NCBI GenBank assembly: GCA_045129695.1
Contig: JBGVJZ010000009.1
Coordinates: forward strand, 44,529-108,528
Origin: Eshraghiella sp045129695
GTDB taxonomy: Bacteria; Bacillota; Clostridia; Lachnospirales; Lachnospiraceae
Direction of reading: 5' to 3'
Length of the DNA: 64,000 nucleotides
Positions 46,084 through 53,057 of this stretch are shown one piece after another; position 1 is the first letter of the stretch, and each line of letters starts with the position of its first letter. The translations under genes were made by a program, and so were the position numbers. The notes below the pieces were generated by a model. That model did not search any database. It worked only from the letters and a program-made list of their open reading frames with translations, and was not told the DNA's origin.

Positions 46084-46698
46084 ATGAAAACTTTAATGAA
46101 GTTAATAAGCGGCTTAATGGCTGCATTGATTATATTATGTTCATTCGTTTTTCTGCGTCCTGTGACAGTGGAAGCTGCTGATTATACTTATGATGGTCGA
46201 GAGATTCCTTTTCTCCCTGAAGCTGTATATGGTAAAGATTATGTATTGATTTATCAAGCTAATAATGTTTTGAAGCTTTATGTTTTGCCTGAAGGTTGCA
46301 GCGTTAGGGGTTCGGGTTCTGGTGGTGACAGTAGTGTTATTACCCTGCATTTTTCAAGTCCTCATGTGTATTTGACGAATTATATATACTCTGATTCTAC
46401 TGGTTGGAGTGAGCCTGAATATCTTTCTTCATTTTCTGTTACAATAACTCCTCCTAATGTTTTTATTATTAGGAGTACTGTAGATATTTATAATAATGTT
46501 GGAGATTCCAGTGCTATTTATTTTGCTAAAAACGCTAATATTATAACAAGCAATACATCTTACATTGATGGATTTGGTGATTTGATGTTAGGTTCAATTG
46601 GTGTTTTTGATTCTAATTTTTTAGGTATAATGCCTTTTGCTTGTATGGTGTGTGCTGCTGTTTTTATGTTTATTTTTCGTATGGGAAGGGGGTTTTAA
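46084..46698 (+). CDS. Secreted phage protein with C-terminal membrane span, 204 residues
   Basis: A signal peptide (cleavage near VEAAD, residue 31-33), a beta-rich body with a Gly/Ser patch (RGSGSGGDSS) and a C-terminal span (about 180-198) ending RMGRGF. It resembles a smaller version of the upstream pIII-like protein and may be a structural tip protein. CTGGAGG precedes the ATG. Confidence 0.6.
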   Translation: MKTLMKLISGLMAALIILCSFVFLRPVTVEAADYTYDGREIPFLPEAVYGKDYVLIYQANNVLKLYVLPEGCSVRGSGSGGDSSVITLHFSSPHVYLTNYIYSDSTGWSEPEYLSSFSVTITPPNVFIIRSTVDIYNNVGDSSAIYFAKNANIITSNTSYIDGFGDLMLGSIGVFDSNFLGIMPFACMVCAAVFMFIFRMGRGF

Positions 46699-46701
46699 TC
46701 A

Positions 46702-47472
46702 ATGCTTACGTTGTTTTATATTATGCTTGCAATAATGGTCTTAATGGGCTTGTTTTTGCTTCTTACGCAGAAATATTATAACCCTTATAAGTTAATTATG
46801 ATATTTGGCAAAAAAGGCAGTGGTAAGTCCACGACGCTTACAAAATATGCTATGCAGCATATTAGGACCGGTTGGACTGTTTATTCGACTGAACAGATAC
46901 CCGGTACATATTATATTAATCCTGATTGGATTGGTTTTGTTCAGCTTGAAGATTTTAATTTTAAACCTTTTAATTCTGGTGATTATAAAGGTTTAGTTAA
47001 GCTGTTTAAGATCGTCAGGAACTGGATTTTTCCATATTCTCCAAAGATTCTGCTTTTGTGTGATGAAGTGGGGATGATATGGGACAACCGTAATTATAAG
47101 TCATTTAAGCCAGAGGTAAGGGACTTTTTCAAGCTTCAAAGGCATTATCATGTTAAGTGCGTTTTGTTTTCCCAAACGTTTGACATTGACAAGAAGCTTC
47201 GTGATCTTACTGACCAGATGTATTTGGTTAAAAATTTTGCACGTGTGTTCACGTACGGAAAAAGAATCCGTAAGTTCATAACAATAAAAGAAAGTCAAAC
47301 GGATGATTCAAGCTCTCTTGCAGAGGGTTTAGAATTCGATTCCCTGTTTTGGTGGTGGTTAGGGTCTAGAACTTTAACCTTTATTCCGCGTTGGTCTAAA
47401 TATTTCAATTCCTTTGAAGCTCCTGAGCTGCAAAGGGTGGAGTATGTCCAGACACCATTTGTGCATGAATAG
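46702..47472 (+). CDS. Zot/pI-type phage assembly ATPase
   Basis: A 256-residue protein with an N-terminal membrane span (about 2-21), a Walker A motif GKKGSGKST at 36-44 and Walker B ILLLCDE at 116-122, followed by 'RDFFKLQRHYHVKCVLFSQTFDIDKKLRDL', the zonular-occludens-toxin family pattern. In filamentous phages this inner-membrane ATPase drives extrusion. The membrane span is at the start rather than in the middle as in M13 pI, an arrangement seen in other inovirus groups. Confidence 0.85.
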   Translation: MLTLFYIMLAIMVLMGLFLLLTQKYYNPYKLIMIFGKKGSGKSTTLTKYAMQHIRTGWTVYSTEQIPGTYYINPDWIGFVQLEDFNFKPFNSGDYKGLVKLFKIVRNWIFPYSPKILLLCDEVGMIWDNRNYKSFKPEVRDFFKLQRHYHVKCVLFSQTFDIDKKLRDLTDQMYLVKNFARVFTYGKRIRKFITIKESQTDDSSSLAEGLEFDSLFWWWLGSRTLTFIPRWSKYFNSFEAPELQRVEYVQTPFVHE

Positions 47473-47497
47473 ATTATATGTCCGCTCGGATGAGCGG

Positions 47498-47649
47498 TTT
47501 AATGTTGATATGTGAGAGGGGAAGGGATTAGGCTTATCAGCCGGAAAGGCTGAATGGCAACGCTGCGGAAAGCGAAGCGGCAGCGTGCCACAGCTTCCGG
47601 CGGTAGCCTTCCACAATCCCTTCCCGGAGGCTCGCATATCAACATTAAA
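47498..47649 (+). repeat. 152-base GC-rich compound palindrome
   Basis: The outer arms TTTAATGTTGATATGTGAG (47498-47516) and CTCGCATATCAACATTAAA (47631-47649) pair over 19 bases with one G-T. Next, GGGAAGGGATT pairs with AATCCCTTCCC (47519-47529/47615-47625). The interior is far richer in G+C than the phage and contains an ACGCTGC/GCAGCGT stem and other short pairs. A separate CCGCTC-GGAT-GAGCGG hairpin precedes it. The 384-base gap between the Zot gene and rep holds this and a terminator-like stem, and no convincing gene. It is a candidate packaging signal or complementary-strand origin. Confidence 0.7.
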
Positions 47650-47671
47650 TTTTATCAATTATATTTTGATG

Positions 47672-47700
47672 AAATCCGCCAATATCTAATAGGCGGATTT
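47672..47700 (+). terminator. Terminator-like hairpin before rep
   Basis: AAATCCGCC (47672-47680) and GGCGGATTT (47692-47700) form a perfect 9-base-pair stem. The following T-run is weak, so termination is probable but not certain. Confidence 0.6.
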
Positions 47701-47856
47701 CATTGTAAATTTACAATTTTTATTTTAATCATAAAAAGTTGATTTATTTTAATCTACTTTTATTTTTTTTAACTTTTTAAAAAAAATTTTTAAAAATTCT
47801 TTTTATCCCAATTCGGCGATAATGCATTTTTTTTAAGATAGGAGAGTGAATAGATT

Positions 47857-48816
47857 TTGGCTATTAAATATTTTAAAACAGTGACTGATGATAACGGATT
47901 TGTTCACTCGATAGATAATGTTAAGTGTTTTTATTATACCGGGAATATTGAAAATATACTTCCGCGGTTCCAGGCTCTTTCCGGGAAATGCAAAAATTAT
48001 TATGATAAGCTAAATTGTGCACCAAGCGTAAAGGGACAATTTTGGAAGCATCATTTGCACATTGATGATGTGTATGTTCGTTTAGGGCGTTTTGTTGCTA
48101 AGCCATTGGAAAAAAAAGACGGTTACGTTGAATATGATGCATTGTCGCTTGAAGTTAACCCCAATAAGCATTGGGATTCTACTTTGCTAAGTGATGTTTT
48201 GGCAATCGTTAATGATGTGTCAAACGGTGGCTACCTGGACCAGATAGACTATACAATCGACATAGCATGCGGATTGGATGATGTAGTTGTTCTTGGCACC
48301 CGTAAGATTCCCGGATTATATAAAGGAACGAAGTATTACGGCTGTCGTGGTCAGCATGGATTTGTGAGGATATACGATAAAGCAGCTGAAGCAGAATTGG
48401 ACTATCCATTGACACGAGTTGAGACCCAGTTGAAGGTTGGCAAGAAATTCAGTTCCGTTGATTTTGGAATTATCAACCATATCCAGGAATCAGGAGAGAA
48501 GCTCTCCAACAGTACAGGACTCATAGTTGACCTGCTTAAGGAGCTGCAATTGCTCGGCAGTAATAACATAGATGCATATCTTGAACGGATGAATTACAGA
48601 ACTCGGGTGCAGGTCCTTAACAATCTTTCCGGTAAAACAGTAAAGCATGAGCATAACCCGGTTATACTGGATGAGCTGATAGCACAGGTCAAGGAATTTT
48701 TCGGATTATCGGATAATCCGGATGAAAAACATAATATGTTTGAGGTTGATTCTGACGGATTCCTGATTGATAATGGTGATACAGATGATATGTTGCCTTT
48801 GCCGGATGGATTTTAA
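47857..48816 (+). CDS. Rolling-circle replication initiator, Rep_trans family
   Basis: A 319-residue protein matching the Rep_trans/phage replication initiation factor pattern: 'DQIDYTIDIA' (128-137), then 'KYYGCRGQHGFVRIYDKAAE' (160-179) and 'TRVETQLK' (186-193). The tyrosine in RIYDK fits the nicking residue of this family. It would open the double-stranded phage form for rolling-circle synthesis. The start is a TTG right after an in-frame stop, with an AGGAG site 12 bases upstream. A C-terminal acidic tail follows residue 285. Confidence 0.8.
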   Translation: MAIKYFKTVTDDNGFVHSIDNVKCFYYTGNIENILPRFQALSGKCKNYYDKLNCAPSVKGQFWKHHLHIDDVYVRLGRFVAKPLEKKDGYVEYDALSLEVNPNKHWDSTLLSDVLAIVNDVSNGGYLDQIDYTIDIACGLDDVVVLGTRKIPGLYKGTKYYGCRGQHGFVRIYDKAAEAELDYPLTRVETQLKVGKKFSSVDFGIINHIQESGEKLSNSTGLIVDLLKELQLLGSNNIDAYLERMNYRTRVQVLNNLSGKTVKHEHNPVILDELIAQVKEFFGLSDNPDEKHNMFEVDSDGFLIDNGDTDDMLPLPDGF

Positions 48817-48869
48817 AAATAAGTATGTATTATCTATGGGGCATCGAATTAACTGAACGCGAACATAAA

Positions 48870-48969
48870 ATTGACGGAAAAAACGGAAATAACGGAAATA
48901 ATTCCTTGTTATCTGTCATATTTGCGAAATTTAATTGGAATTATTCTGTTATTCTGTTTTTCTGTCAAT
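48870..48969 (+). other. Iteron cluster and long imperfect inverted repeat, candidate replication origin
   Basis: Three tandem ACGGAAA(T/A) units (48874-48900) sit in a left arm (48870-48905) that pairs with a right arm (48937-48969) across almost its whole length, mostly through C-to-T changes that keep G-T pairing. A further ACGGAAAT copy lies near 49094. A TTCGGGG/CCCCGAA stem (48996-49002/49014-49020) follows. The whole gene-free stretch 48817-49114 just after rep is a natural place for the nick site of Rep. Confidence 0.55.
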
Positions 48970-49114
48970 GTTGTGAGGTCTGACTTTGTCTGAATTTCGG
49001 GGAAATGAGGGGACCCCGAAGGCACCTGAAATATTTGACAGCTTAAATAAAACCACTTGATTATATATGTGGGTAAAACTTTCAGAAAGTCACACGGAAA
49101 TAAAAAAATATATA

Positions 49115-49143
49115 TTGACATTACACTGAAAAAAGTGTATAAT
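49115..49143 (+). promoter_or_regulatory. Consensus promoter with internal palindromic operator
   Basis: A perfect TTGACA (49115-49120) and a perfect TATAAT (49138-49143) are 17 bases apart. The spacer contains the palindrome TACACT-GAAAAA-AGTGTA (49122-49139), well placed to bind a regulator such as the Cro/C1-type protein encoded downstream. Confidence 0.8.
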
Positions 49144-49195
49144 GTATTTATAAAATAAAAGAAGGGACTGCTTGTTAGCAGTAGGGTGAAAAAGT

Positions 49196-49315
49196 ATGGA
49201 TAAGATATATTATCTCGTAAAGGATAATAGTACTGGAGCTGGTGCTCTTACGCTTATTTTTGAGAGTGAACAAGATAGAGAATTATATATTTCGGGTCAT
49301 GAATTTTTTAAATGA
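49196..49315 (+). CDS. Phage micro-protein, 39 residues
   Basis: The 39-residue product starts MDKIYYLVKDNSTGAGALTL and has an AGGGTG site 7 bases upstream. Its stop overlaps the ATG of the regulator gene, so the two are probably translationally coupled. Function unknown. Confidence 0.55.
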   Translation: MDKIYYLVKDNSTGAGALTLIFESEQDRELYISGHEFFK

Positions 49316-49548
49316 GGTATAATATGATTTTATATAAAAATGTACTTGATGAGCTTAGAGATTCAGGATACACAACTACTCGGCTTCGTCGTGATAATTT
49401 ATTATCTGAATCTGTATTGACTCGAATCAGAAATAATCAGTCTATATCTATTGACACATTAGATGTGATATGTCGATTGACTGGATTGCAGCCGGGTGAT
49501 TTACTTGAATATCAAGATGATGATCTTGAGTTCTTCAGCGAAAAATGA
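49312..49548 (+). CDS. Cro/C1-type helix-turn-helix regulator of the phage
   Basis: A 78-residue single-domain HTH protein: 'LDELRDSGYTTTRLRRDNLLSESVLTRIRNNQSISIDTLDVICRLTGLQPGDLLEY' follows the XRE (HTH_26) pattern. It is downstream of a consensus promoter with a palindrome in the spacer, so it likely represses itself and may control entry into the productive cycle. An ATG at 49324 is a possible internal start. Confidence 0.85.
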   Translation: MRYNMILYKNVLDELRDSGYTTTRLRRDNLLSESVLTRIRNNQSISIDTLDVICRLTGLQPGDLLEYQDDDLEFFSEK

Positions 49549-49568
49549 CGAATGAGGAAATTTAAAGC

Positions 49569-49597
49569 TTGACAAAAGCGTTGAGGGGTGGTATTAA
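49569..49597 (+). promoter_or_regulatory. Promoter at the right end of the prophage
   Basis: TTGACA (49569-49574), a 17-base spacer and TATTAA (49592-49597) point toward the right att repeat. In a circularised phage it would read across the att site into the intergenic region and the early genes. Confidence 0.6.
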
Positions 49598-49617
49598 TTA
49601 AATAACAGAACTGACAT

Positions 49618-49643
49618 TTTCGTTAAACTCAGGTTTAACGAAA
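49618..49643 (+). repeat. Right candidate att repeat, perfect inverted repeat
   Basis: TTTCGTTAAAC (49618-49628) and GTTTAACGAAA (49633-49643) form a perfect 11-base inverted repeat around TCAG. It matches the left-end repeat at 40348-40374. A wider pair CAAAAGCG/CGCTTTTG brackets the region. The stretch 49549-49722 has no gene. Confidence 0.5.
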
Positions 49644-49722
49644 TTAAATACCTGTATAAACCTCATTTCTCCCAAACCACTTTCGAAAAACCGCTTTTGT
49701 ACAACATATACACATATACGCT

Positions 49723-50844
49723 TTATTTACGTACAATTTGTCCTTTGTACAGTTTTTTCTCCAATAAATTTACAGAGAAAGTTTTTCTGACACTTTGAAT
49801 ATATTTTAATTCTGATTCAGTGATTATTGATGCACAAATTGCATCCTGACCATTACGACCACATCGGCCTGCACGATGCAGATAATCCACAGGCTTCTCC
49901 GGTAATCCAATGTTAATGATTGCATCAATGTTCTGAAAATCCAATCCACGTGCTGCCATATCGGAACAAATTAAATATTCAATATTACCTTTTCGAAAAG
50001 CATCAATTATCTGACGTCTTTCATTTTTATCACATTTGCCATGCAGGCATTTTGCATTATATTTGTGATAATTCAATTTCTGATTAATTTCTTCCGTATC
50101 ATATTTGGAATTTGCAAATATTATACAATGTTTAGTGTCAATTGCTTTTATAACCTTTCTTGCCATCTCTATTCGGTCTCGACGCTCAACAACGAAATAT
50201 ATATGTCTAATATTTGTAGGAATTGTTATCTTAGAATTTGTGAAAACATTAACAAAATCCTGATTACTAAGTAATTTACTGTTTTCCTTGGTCGTTTCAT
50301 TAATTGATGCCGAAAAAATCATAAACTGAATGTCTCTGAGACAACATTTCCTTAATGCAATTACATCGACCATATTATCATTAGTAAGAATTTTGTCTGC
50401 TTCATCAATTACAAATGTATTGACATTATGAACAGAAATTTTCTTGTCCTTAATAAGCTCGTAGATTCTCTGGTAAGTTCCTACAACAATATTAGGCTTA
50501 CTCTTCAATGTCTGGAGCTGTCTCTGCTTATTTACCCCGCCAAACAAAGCTGCTGCAGTTATCGGAATTCCTGATTGATTGGAAATCAGATTAATCTGAC
50601 TGCAAATCTGAATGCATAATTCCTTGGATGGTGCAAGAATAATTCCATACAGAGCCTTATTATCTATATTATTCATAATCATTGGTAATAAATAAGCAAA
50701 AGTCTTACCTGTTCCGGTTCCTGAGCAGCCAATTATATTCTTCTTCAAAAGAGCCGGCTCCAGGCATTCCTTCTGAATCTGTGTCAATTCCTTAATTCCA
50801 GACTTAGACAGTCCTTTAACTATTCTCTCATCTAAAAGGTTCAT
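49723..50844 (-). CDS. DEAD-box RNA helicase
   Basis: A 373-residue helicase with two RecA-like domains and almost no extension. Motif I is 'GCSGTGTGKTFAYLLP', motif II 'VIDEADKIL', motif III appears as FSAS instead of SAT, and motif VI is 'HRAGRCGRNG'. The Q-motif region 'LTQIQKECLEPAL' is present. It likely remodels RNA in ribosome assembly or cold adaptation. It forms the first chromosomal gene right of the prophage and is divergent from ttcA. Confidence 0.93.
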   Translation of the reverse strand: MNLLDERIVKGLSKSGIKELTQIQKECLEPALLKKNIIGCSGTGTGKTFAYLLPMIMNNIDNKALYGIILAPSKELCIQICSQINLISNQSGIPITAAALFGGVNKQRQLQTLKSKPNIVVGTYQRIYELIKDKKISVHNVNTFVIDEADKILTNDNMVDVIALRKCCLRDIQFMIFSASINETTKENSKLLSNQDFVNVFTNSKITIPTNIRHIYFVVERRDRIEMARKVIKAIDTKHCIIFANSKYDTEEINQKLNYHKYNAKCLHGKCDKNERRQIIDAFRKGNIEYLICSDMAARGLDFQNIDAIINIGLPEKPVDYLHRAGRCGRNGQDAICASIITESELKYIQSVRKTFSVNLLEKKLYKGQIVRK

Positions 50845-50960
50845 CTGTGTTCCTCTCTTATTATTGAAATTTAACCAGAAATATTATACTATAAATCATG
50901 AAAAAAATATATTAAAATTTATCCTCAATATACTTGATTCTTTGAAGGGAAATGACACTT

Positions 50961-51728
50961 ATGGAATTACAAAGATTATACAGCTATACACGTAAAGCAA
51001 TAGATGATTATGGCATGATTAGCAATGGTGATAAAATTGCAATCGGTATCTCCGGTGGTAAGGACAGTACTACTCTTCTGTATGCCCTGGCAGGCCTTCG
51101 CCGATTCTATCCTAATAAATTTGAAATTATTGCACTAACGGTACGTCTTGGTTCAGGCAATATGGACTTTGAACCAATTGCTGAATTGTGCAGAGAGCTC
51201 GGTGTATATTACGAAATTATTGATACAGAAATATTCGATGTCGTATTTAATATACGTAAAGAAGAGAATCCCTGCTCGTTATGTGCTAAATTGCGTAAAG
51301 GTGCATTAAATACAAGAGCAAAGGAATTAGGCTGCAATAAGATTGCATTTGCTCATCATAAAGATGATATGGTGGAAACATTGTTCATGTCACTGATATA
51401 TGAAGGCAGACTTCACTCCTTCTCACCGGTATCTTATTTGGATAAAATGAATCTTACATTAATACGTCCACTGATGTATATTCCTGAAGCTGAGATTATA
51501 GGATTTCAAAATAAATATAATATTCCAATAGTTAAAAACACTTGTCCGGCAGATGGATATACCAAAAGAGAATACACCAAAAAATTGATTAAAAATTTAA
51601 ATAATGAAAATCCGGGTATGACTGAAAGAGCTTTCTCTGCAATTATCAATGCTGATTTCAAGGACTGGCCAAAACGCAATGAAAATCATCGTAATGCCTG
51701 TCGCCGAAAAAGGATTTATGATCAATAA
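50961..51728 (+). CDS. TtcA-like tRNA 2-thiolation ATPase
   Basis: The 255-residue protein has the PP-loop SGGKDSTTLL and a CSLC pair further on ('ENPCSLCAKLRKGALNTRAKELG'), as in TtcA/TilS-related thiolases. TtcA makes 2-thiocytidine-32 in tRNA in other bacteria. The ATG at 50961 gives proper spacing to GAAGGG; 50952 is too close. A basic end (NACRRKRIYDQ) closes the protein. Confidence 0.85.
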   Translation: MELQRLYSYTRKAIDDYGMISNGDKIAIGISGGKDSTTLLYALAGLRRFYPNKFEIIALTVRLGSGNMDFEPIAELCRELGVYYEIIDTEIFDVVFNIRKEENPCSLCAKLRKGALNTRAKELGCNKIAFAHHKDDMVETLFMSLIYEGRLHSFSPVSYLDKMNLTLIRPLMYIPEAEIIGFQNKYNIPIVKNTCPADGYTKREYTKKLIKNLNNENPGMTERAFSAIINADFKDWPKRNENHRNACRRKRIYDQ

Positions 51729-51759
51729 TACGCATTATCCTTCCATATGTACTCCTGTT

Positions 51760-52086
51760 CTAATTATTATTAGCTGTAGAAACTGAATAATATGTAACAA
51801 CCAGATTCTGTCCTGCGTATAAATTATCAGATGTGAGATTATTCATCCTTCTCAATTCATCCATATAATCATAGATTGATGAATAATGCTCATCATCCAT
51901 ATACTTTTCAGCAACATTCCAAAGAGTGTCACCCTCCATAACCGTAATGTTCGTAAAATACTTATTCTCATTATTCTGTGCCATACAACTCTGTGTTCTG
52001 GTAATAATGCTCCCAAAAACAAATCCGCCAAATAATGCCAAAAATAAAAAACCTAAAATAGTCATCTTAACTGTTCTTCTCTTCAT
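51760..52086 (-). CDS. YneA-like LysM protein, probable SOS cell-division inhibitor
   Basis: A 108-residue protein with an N-terminal membrane span (about 8-28) and one LysM domain (about 45-99: VMEGDTLWNVAEKY ... AGQNLVV). It is divergent from lexA, and this arrangement with a LysM single-span protein is the hallmark of yneA, which delays division during SOS. Clustered LexA boxes lie between the two genes. Assignment rests mainly on architecture and position. Confidence 0.8.
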   Translation of the reverse strand: MKRRTVKMTILGFLFLALFGGFVFGSIITRTQSCMAQNNENKYFTNITVMEGDTLWNVAEKYMDDEHYSSIYDYMDELRRMNNLTSDNLYAGQNLVVTYYSVSTANNN

Positions 52087-52190
52087 ATTATCATCCTCCT
52101 GTGAATTCTTATATAGTGTACAAAATCATAAGTCCAATAAAACGTTCTCTTAAAGCCAAATATATGTTCGATATGCTCATTTTACCATCA

Positions 52191-52242
52191 GAACATGTGT
52201 TTGTCAATAGTAAATTCGAACATTTTTTCGGAACTTTTGTTT
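52191..52242. promoter_or_regulatory. Cluster of LexA boxes between yneA-like and lexA
   Basis: CGAAC-ATTT-TTTCG (52217-52230) matches the CGAACN4GTTCG box at all but one position. GAAC-ATGT-GTTT (52191-52202) and GAAC-TTTT-GTTT (52231-52242) are near matches. The last one abuts the lexA -35 box, so LexA should repress its own gene and the divergent one. Confidence 0.7.
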
Positions 52243-52269
52243 GCTTATTTTTTTAACTTGTGCTAGAAT
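52241..52269 (+). promoter_or_regulatory. lexA promoter
   Basis: TTGCTT (52241-52246) and TAGAAT (52264-52269) are 17 bases apart, directly next to a LexA-like box. Confidence 0.6.
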
Positions 52270-52309
52270 AAATTTATCAGTAAATGCTGAGTTTTATGGA
52301 GGTTATTAT

Positions 52310-52981
52310 ATGAGTAGAAATCGTATTACTGCTAAACAGCAGGAGATTCTTAATTTTATGAAATCACAGATTATGGCAAAGGGATATCCGCCTTCAGTGC
52401 GTGAGATTTGCGAAGCAGTTAATCTTAAATCCACTTCCAGTGTTCATGCACACCTTGAGACACTTGAGAAGAATGGTTTTATTCGCCGTGACCCGGCTAA
52501 GCCAAGAGCTATTGAGATTATGGATGATGATTTTTATCATAATATGCGTGAAGCAGTAAATACATCATCAGACAACACTGAGATTAATACAAACAGGCGC
52601 GAGATGGTTAATGTCCCTATGGTTGGCACTGTTGCTGCCGGTCAGCCGCTTCTTGCAGTTGAGAATGTGACAGACTATTTTCCTCTTCCTGTTGACTTGC
52701 TCCCTAATTCAGAGACCTTTATGCTTAAGGTTAAGGGTGACAGCATGATTAATATGGGAATTTACGAAGGTGACCAGTTAATTATTGAACGCAGGAACAC
52801 CGCAAGGAATGGTGAAGTAATTGTAGCACTTGTGGACGATTCAGCTACTGTTAAACGATTTTATAAGGAAGACGGACATTATCGTTTACAGCCTGAAAAT
52901 GATTATATGGAACCGATTATTGTGGATCATTGTGAAATTCTTGGTAAGGTCATAGGACTTGTAAGAATGAATATTATTTAA
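52310..52981 (+). CDS. lexA: SOS repressor LexA
   Basis: A 223-residue LexA. The winged HTH is at the N-terminus (SVREICEAVNLKSTSSVHAHLETLEKNG), the self-cleavage bond is A110-G111 in 'GTVAAGQP', and the catalytic dyad is S145 (KGDSMI) and K182 (ATVKRF). The ATG at 52310 follows TGGAGG; the frame open from 52241 starts upstream of the promoter -10 and is not used. A long terminator follows. Confidence 0.97.
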   Translation: MSRNRITAKQQEILNFMKSQIMAKGYPPSVREICEAVNLKSTSSVHAHLETLEKNGFIRRDPAKPRAIEIMDDDFYHNMREAVNTSSDNTEINTNRREMVNVPMVGTVAAGQPLLAVENVTDYFPLPVDLLPNSETFMLKVKGDSMINMGIYEGDQLIIERRNTARNGEVIVALVDDSATVKRFYKEDGHYRLQPENDYMEPIIVDHCEILGKVIGLVRMNII

Positions 52982-52987
52982 CAACGC

Positions 52988-53043
52988 AAGGGAGCTTTAT
53001 TCATGAGTACATCATTTAATATTCCATGAATTAAAGCTCCCTT
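52988..53043. terminator. Terminator between lexA and the folate operon
   Basis: AAGGGAGCTTTA.TTCATG and CATGAA.TAAAGCTCCCTT form a long stem across 52988-53043 between convergent genes, with T-rich bases on the plus side. Confidence 0.8.
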
Positions 53044-53057
53044 TAATAATTATTGTA

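Larger units (their letters stand above)
40346..49643 (+). mobile_element. Integrated filamentous phage (inovirus-like), about 9.3 kb
   Basis: All but one of the genes here run on the plus strand in an inovirus-like order: small early proteins, a candidate ssDNA-binding protein, a large secreted tail-anchored protein, many tiny single-span proteins, a coat-like protein followed by a terminator, a Zot/pI ATPase, and a Rep_trans replication initiator with a small regulator. Similar repeats (TTTCGYTAAACTCA and GGTTTAACG) occur at both ends. Codon use is visibly more T-rich than in the flanking chromosome. No secretin or portal/terminase gene is present, which fits a filamentous phage of a single-membrane host. 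Exact ends are inferred. Confidence 0.8.

Noticed and set aside
47374..47742. Open frames of 94 (minus) and 62 (plus) residues across the palindrome.
   Set aside because: They have no ribosome binding site and their composition simply reflects the inverted repeat; one overlaps the end of the Zot gene.
48909..49121. A 70-residue minus-strand frame in the candidate origin.
   Set aside because: No ribosome binding site precedes it and it covers the inverted repeat and iterons; it is probably chance.
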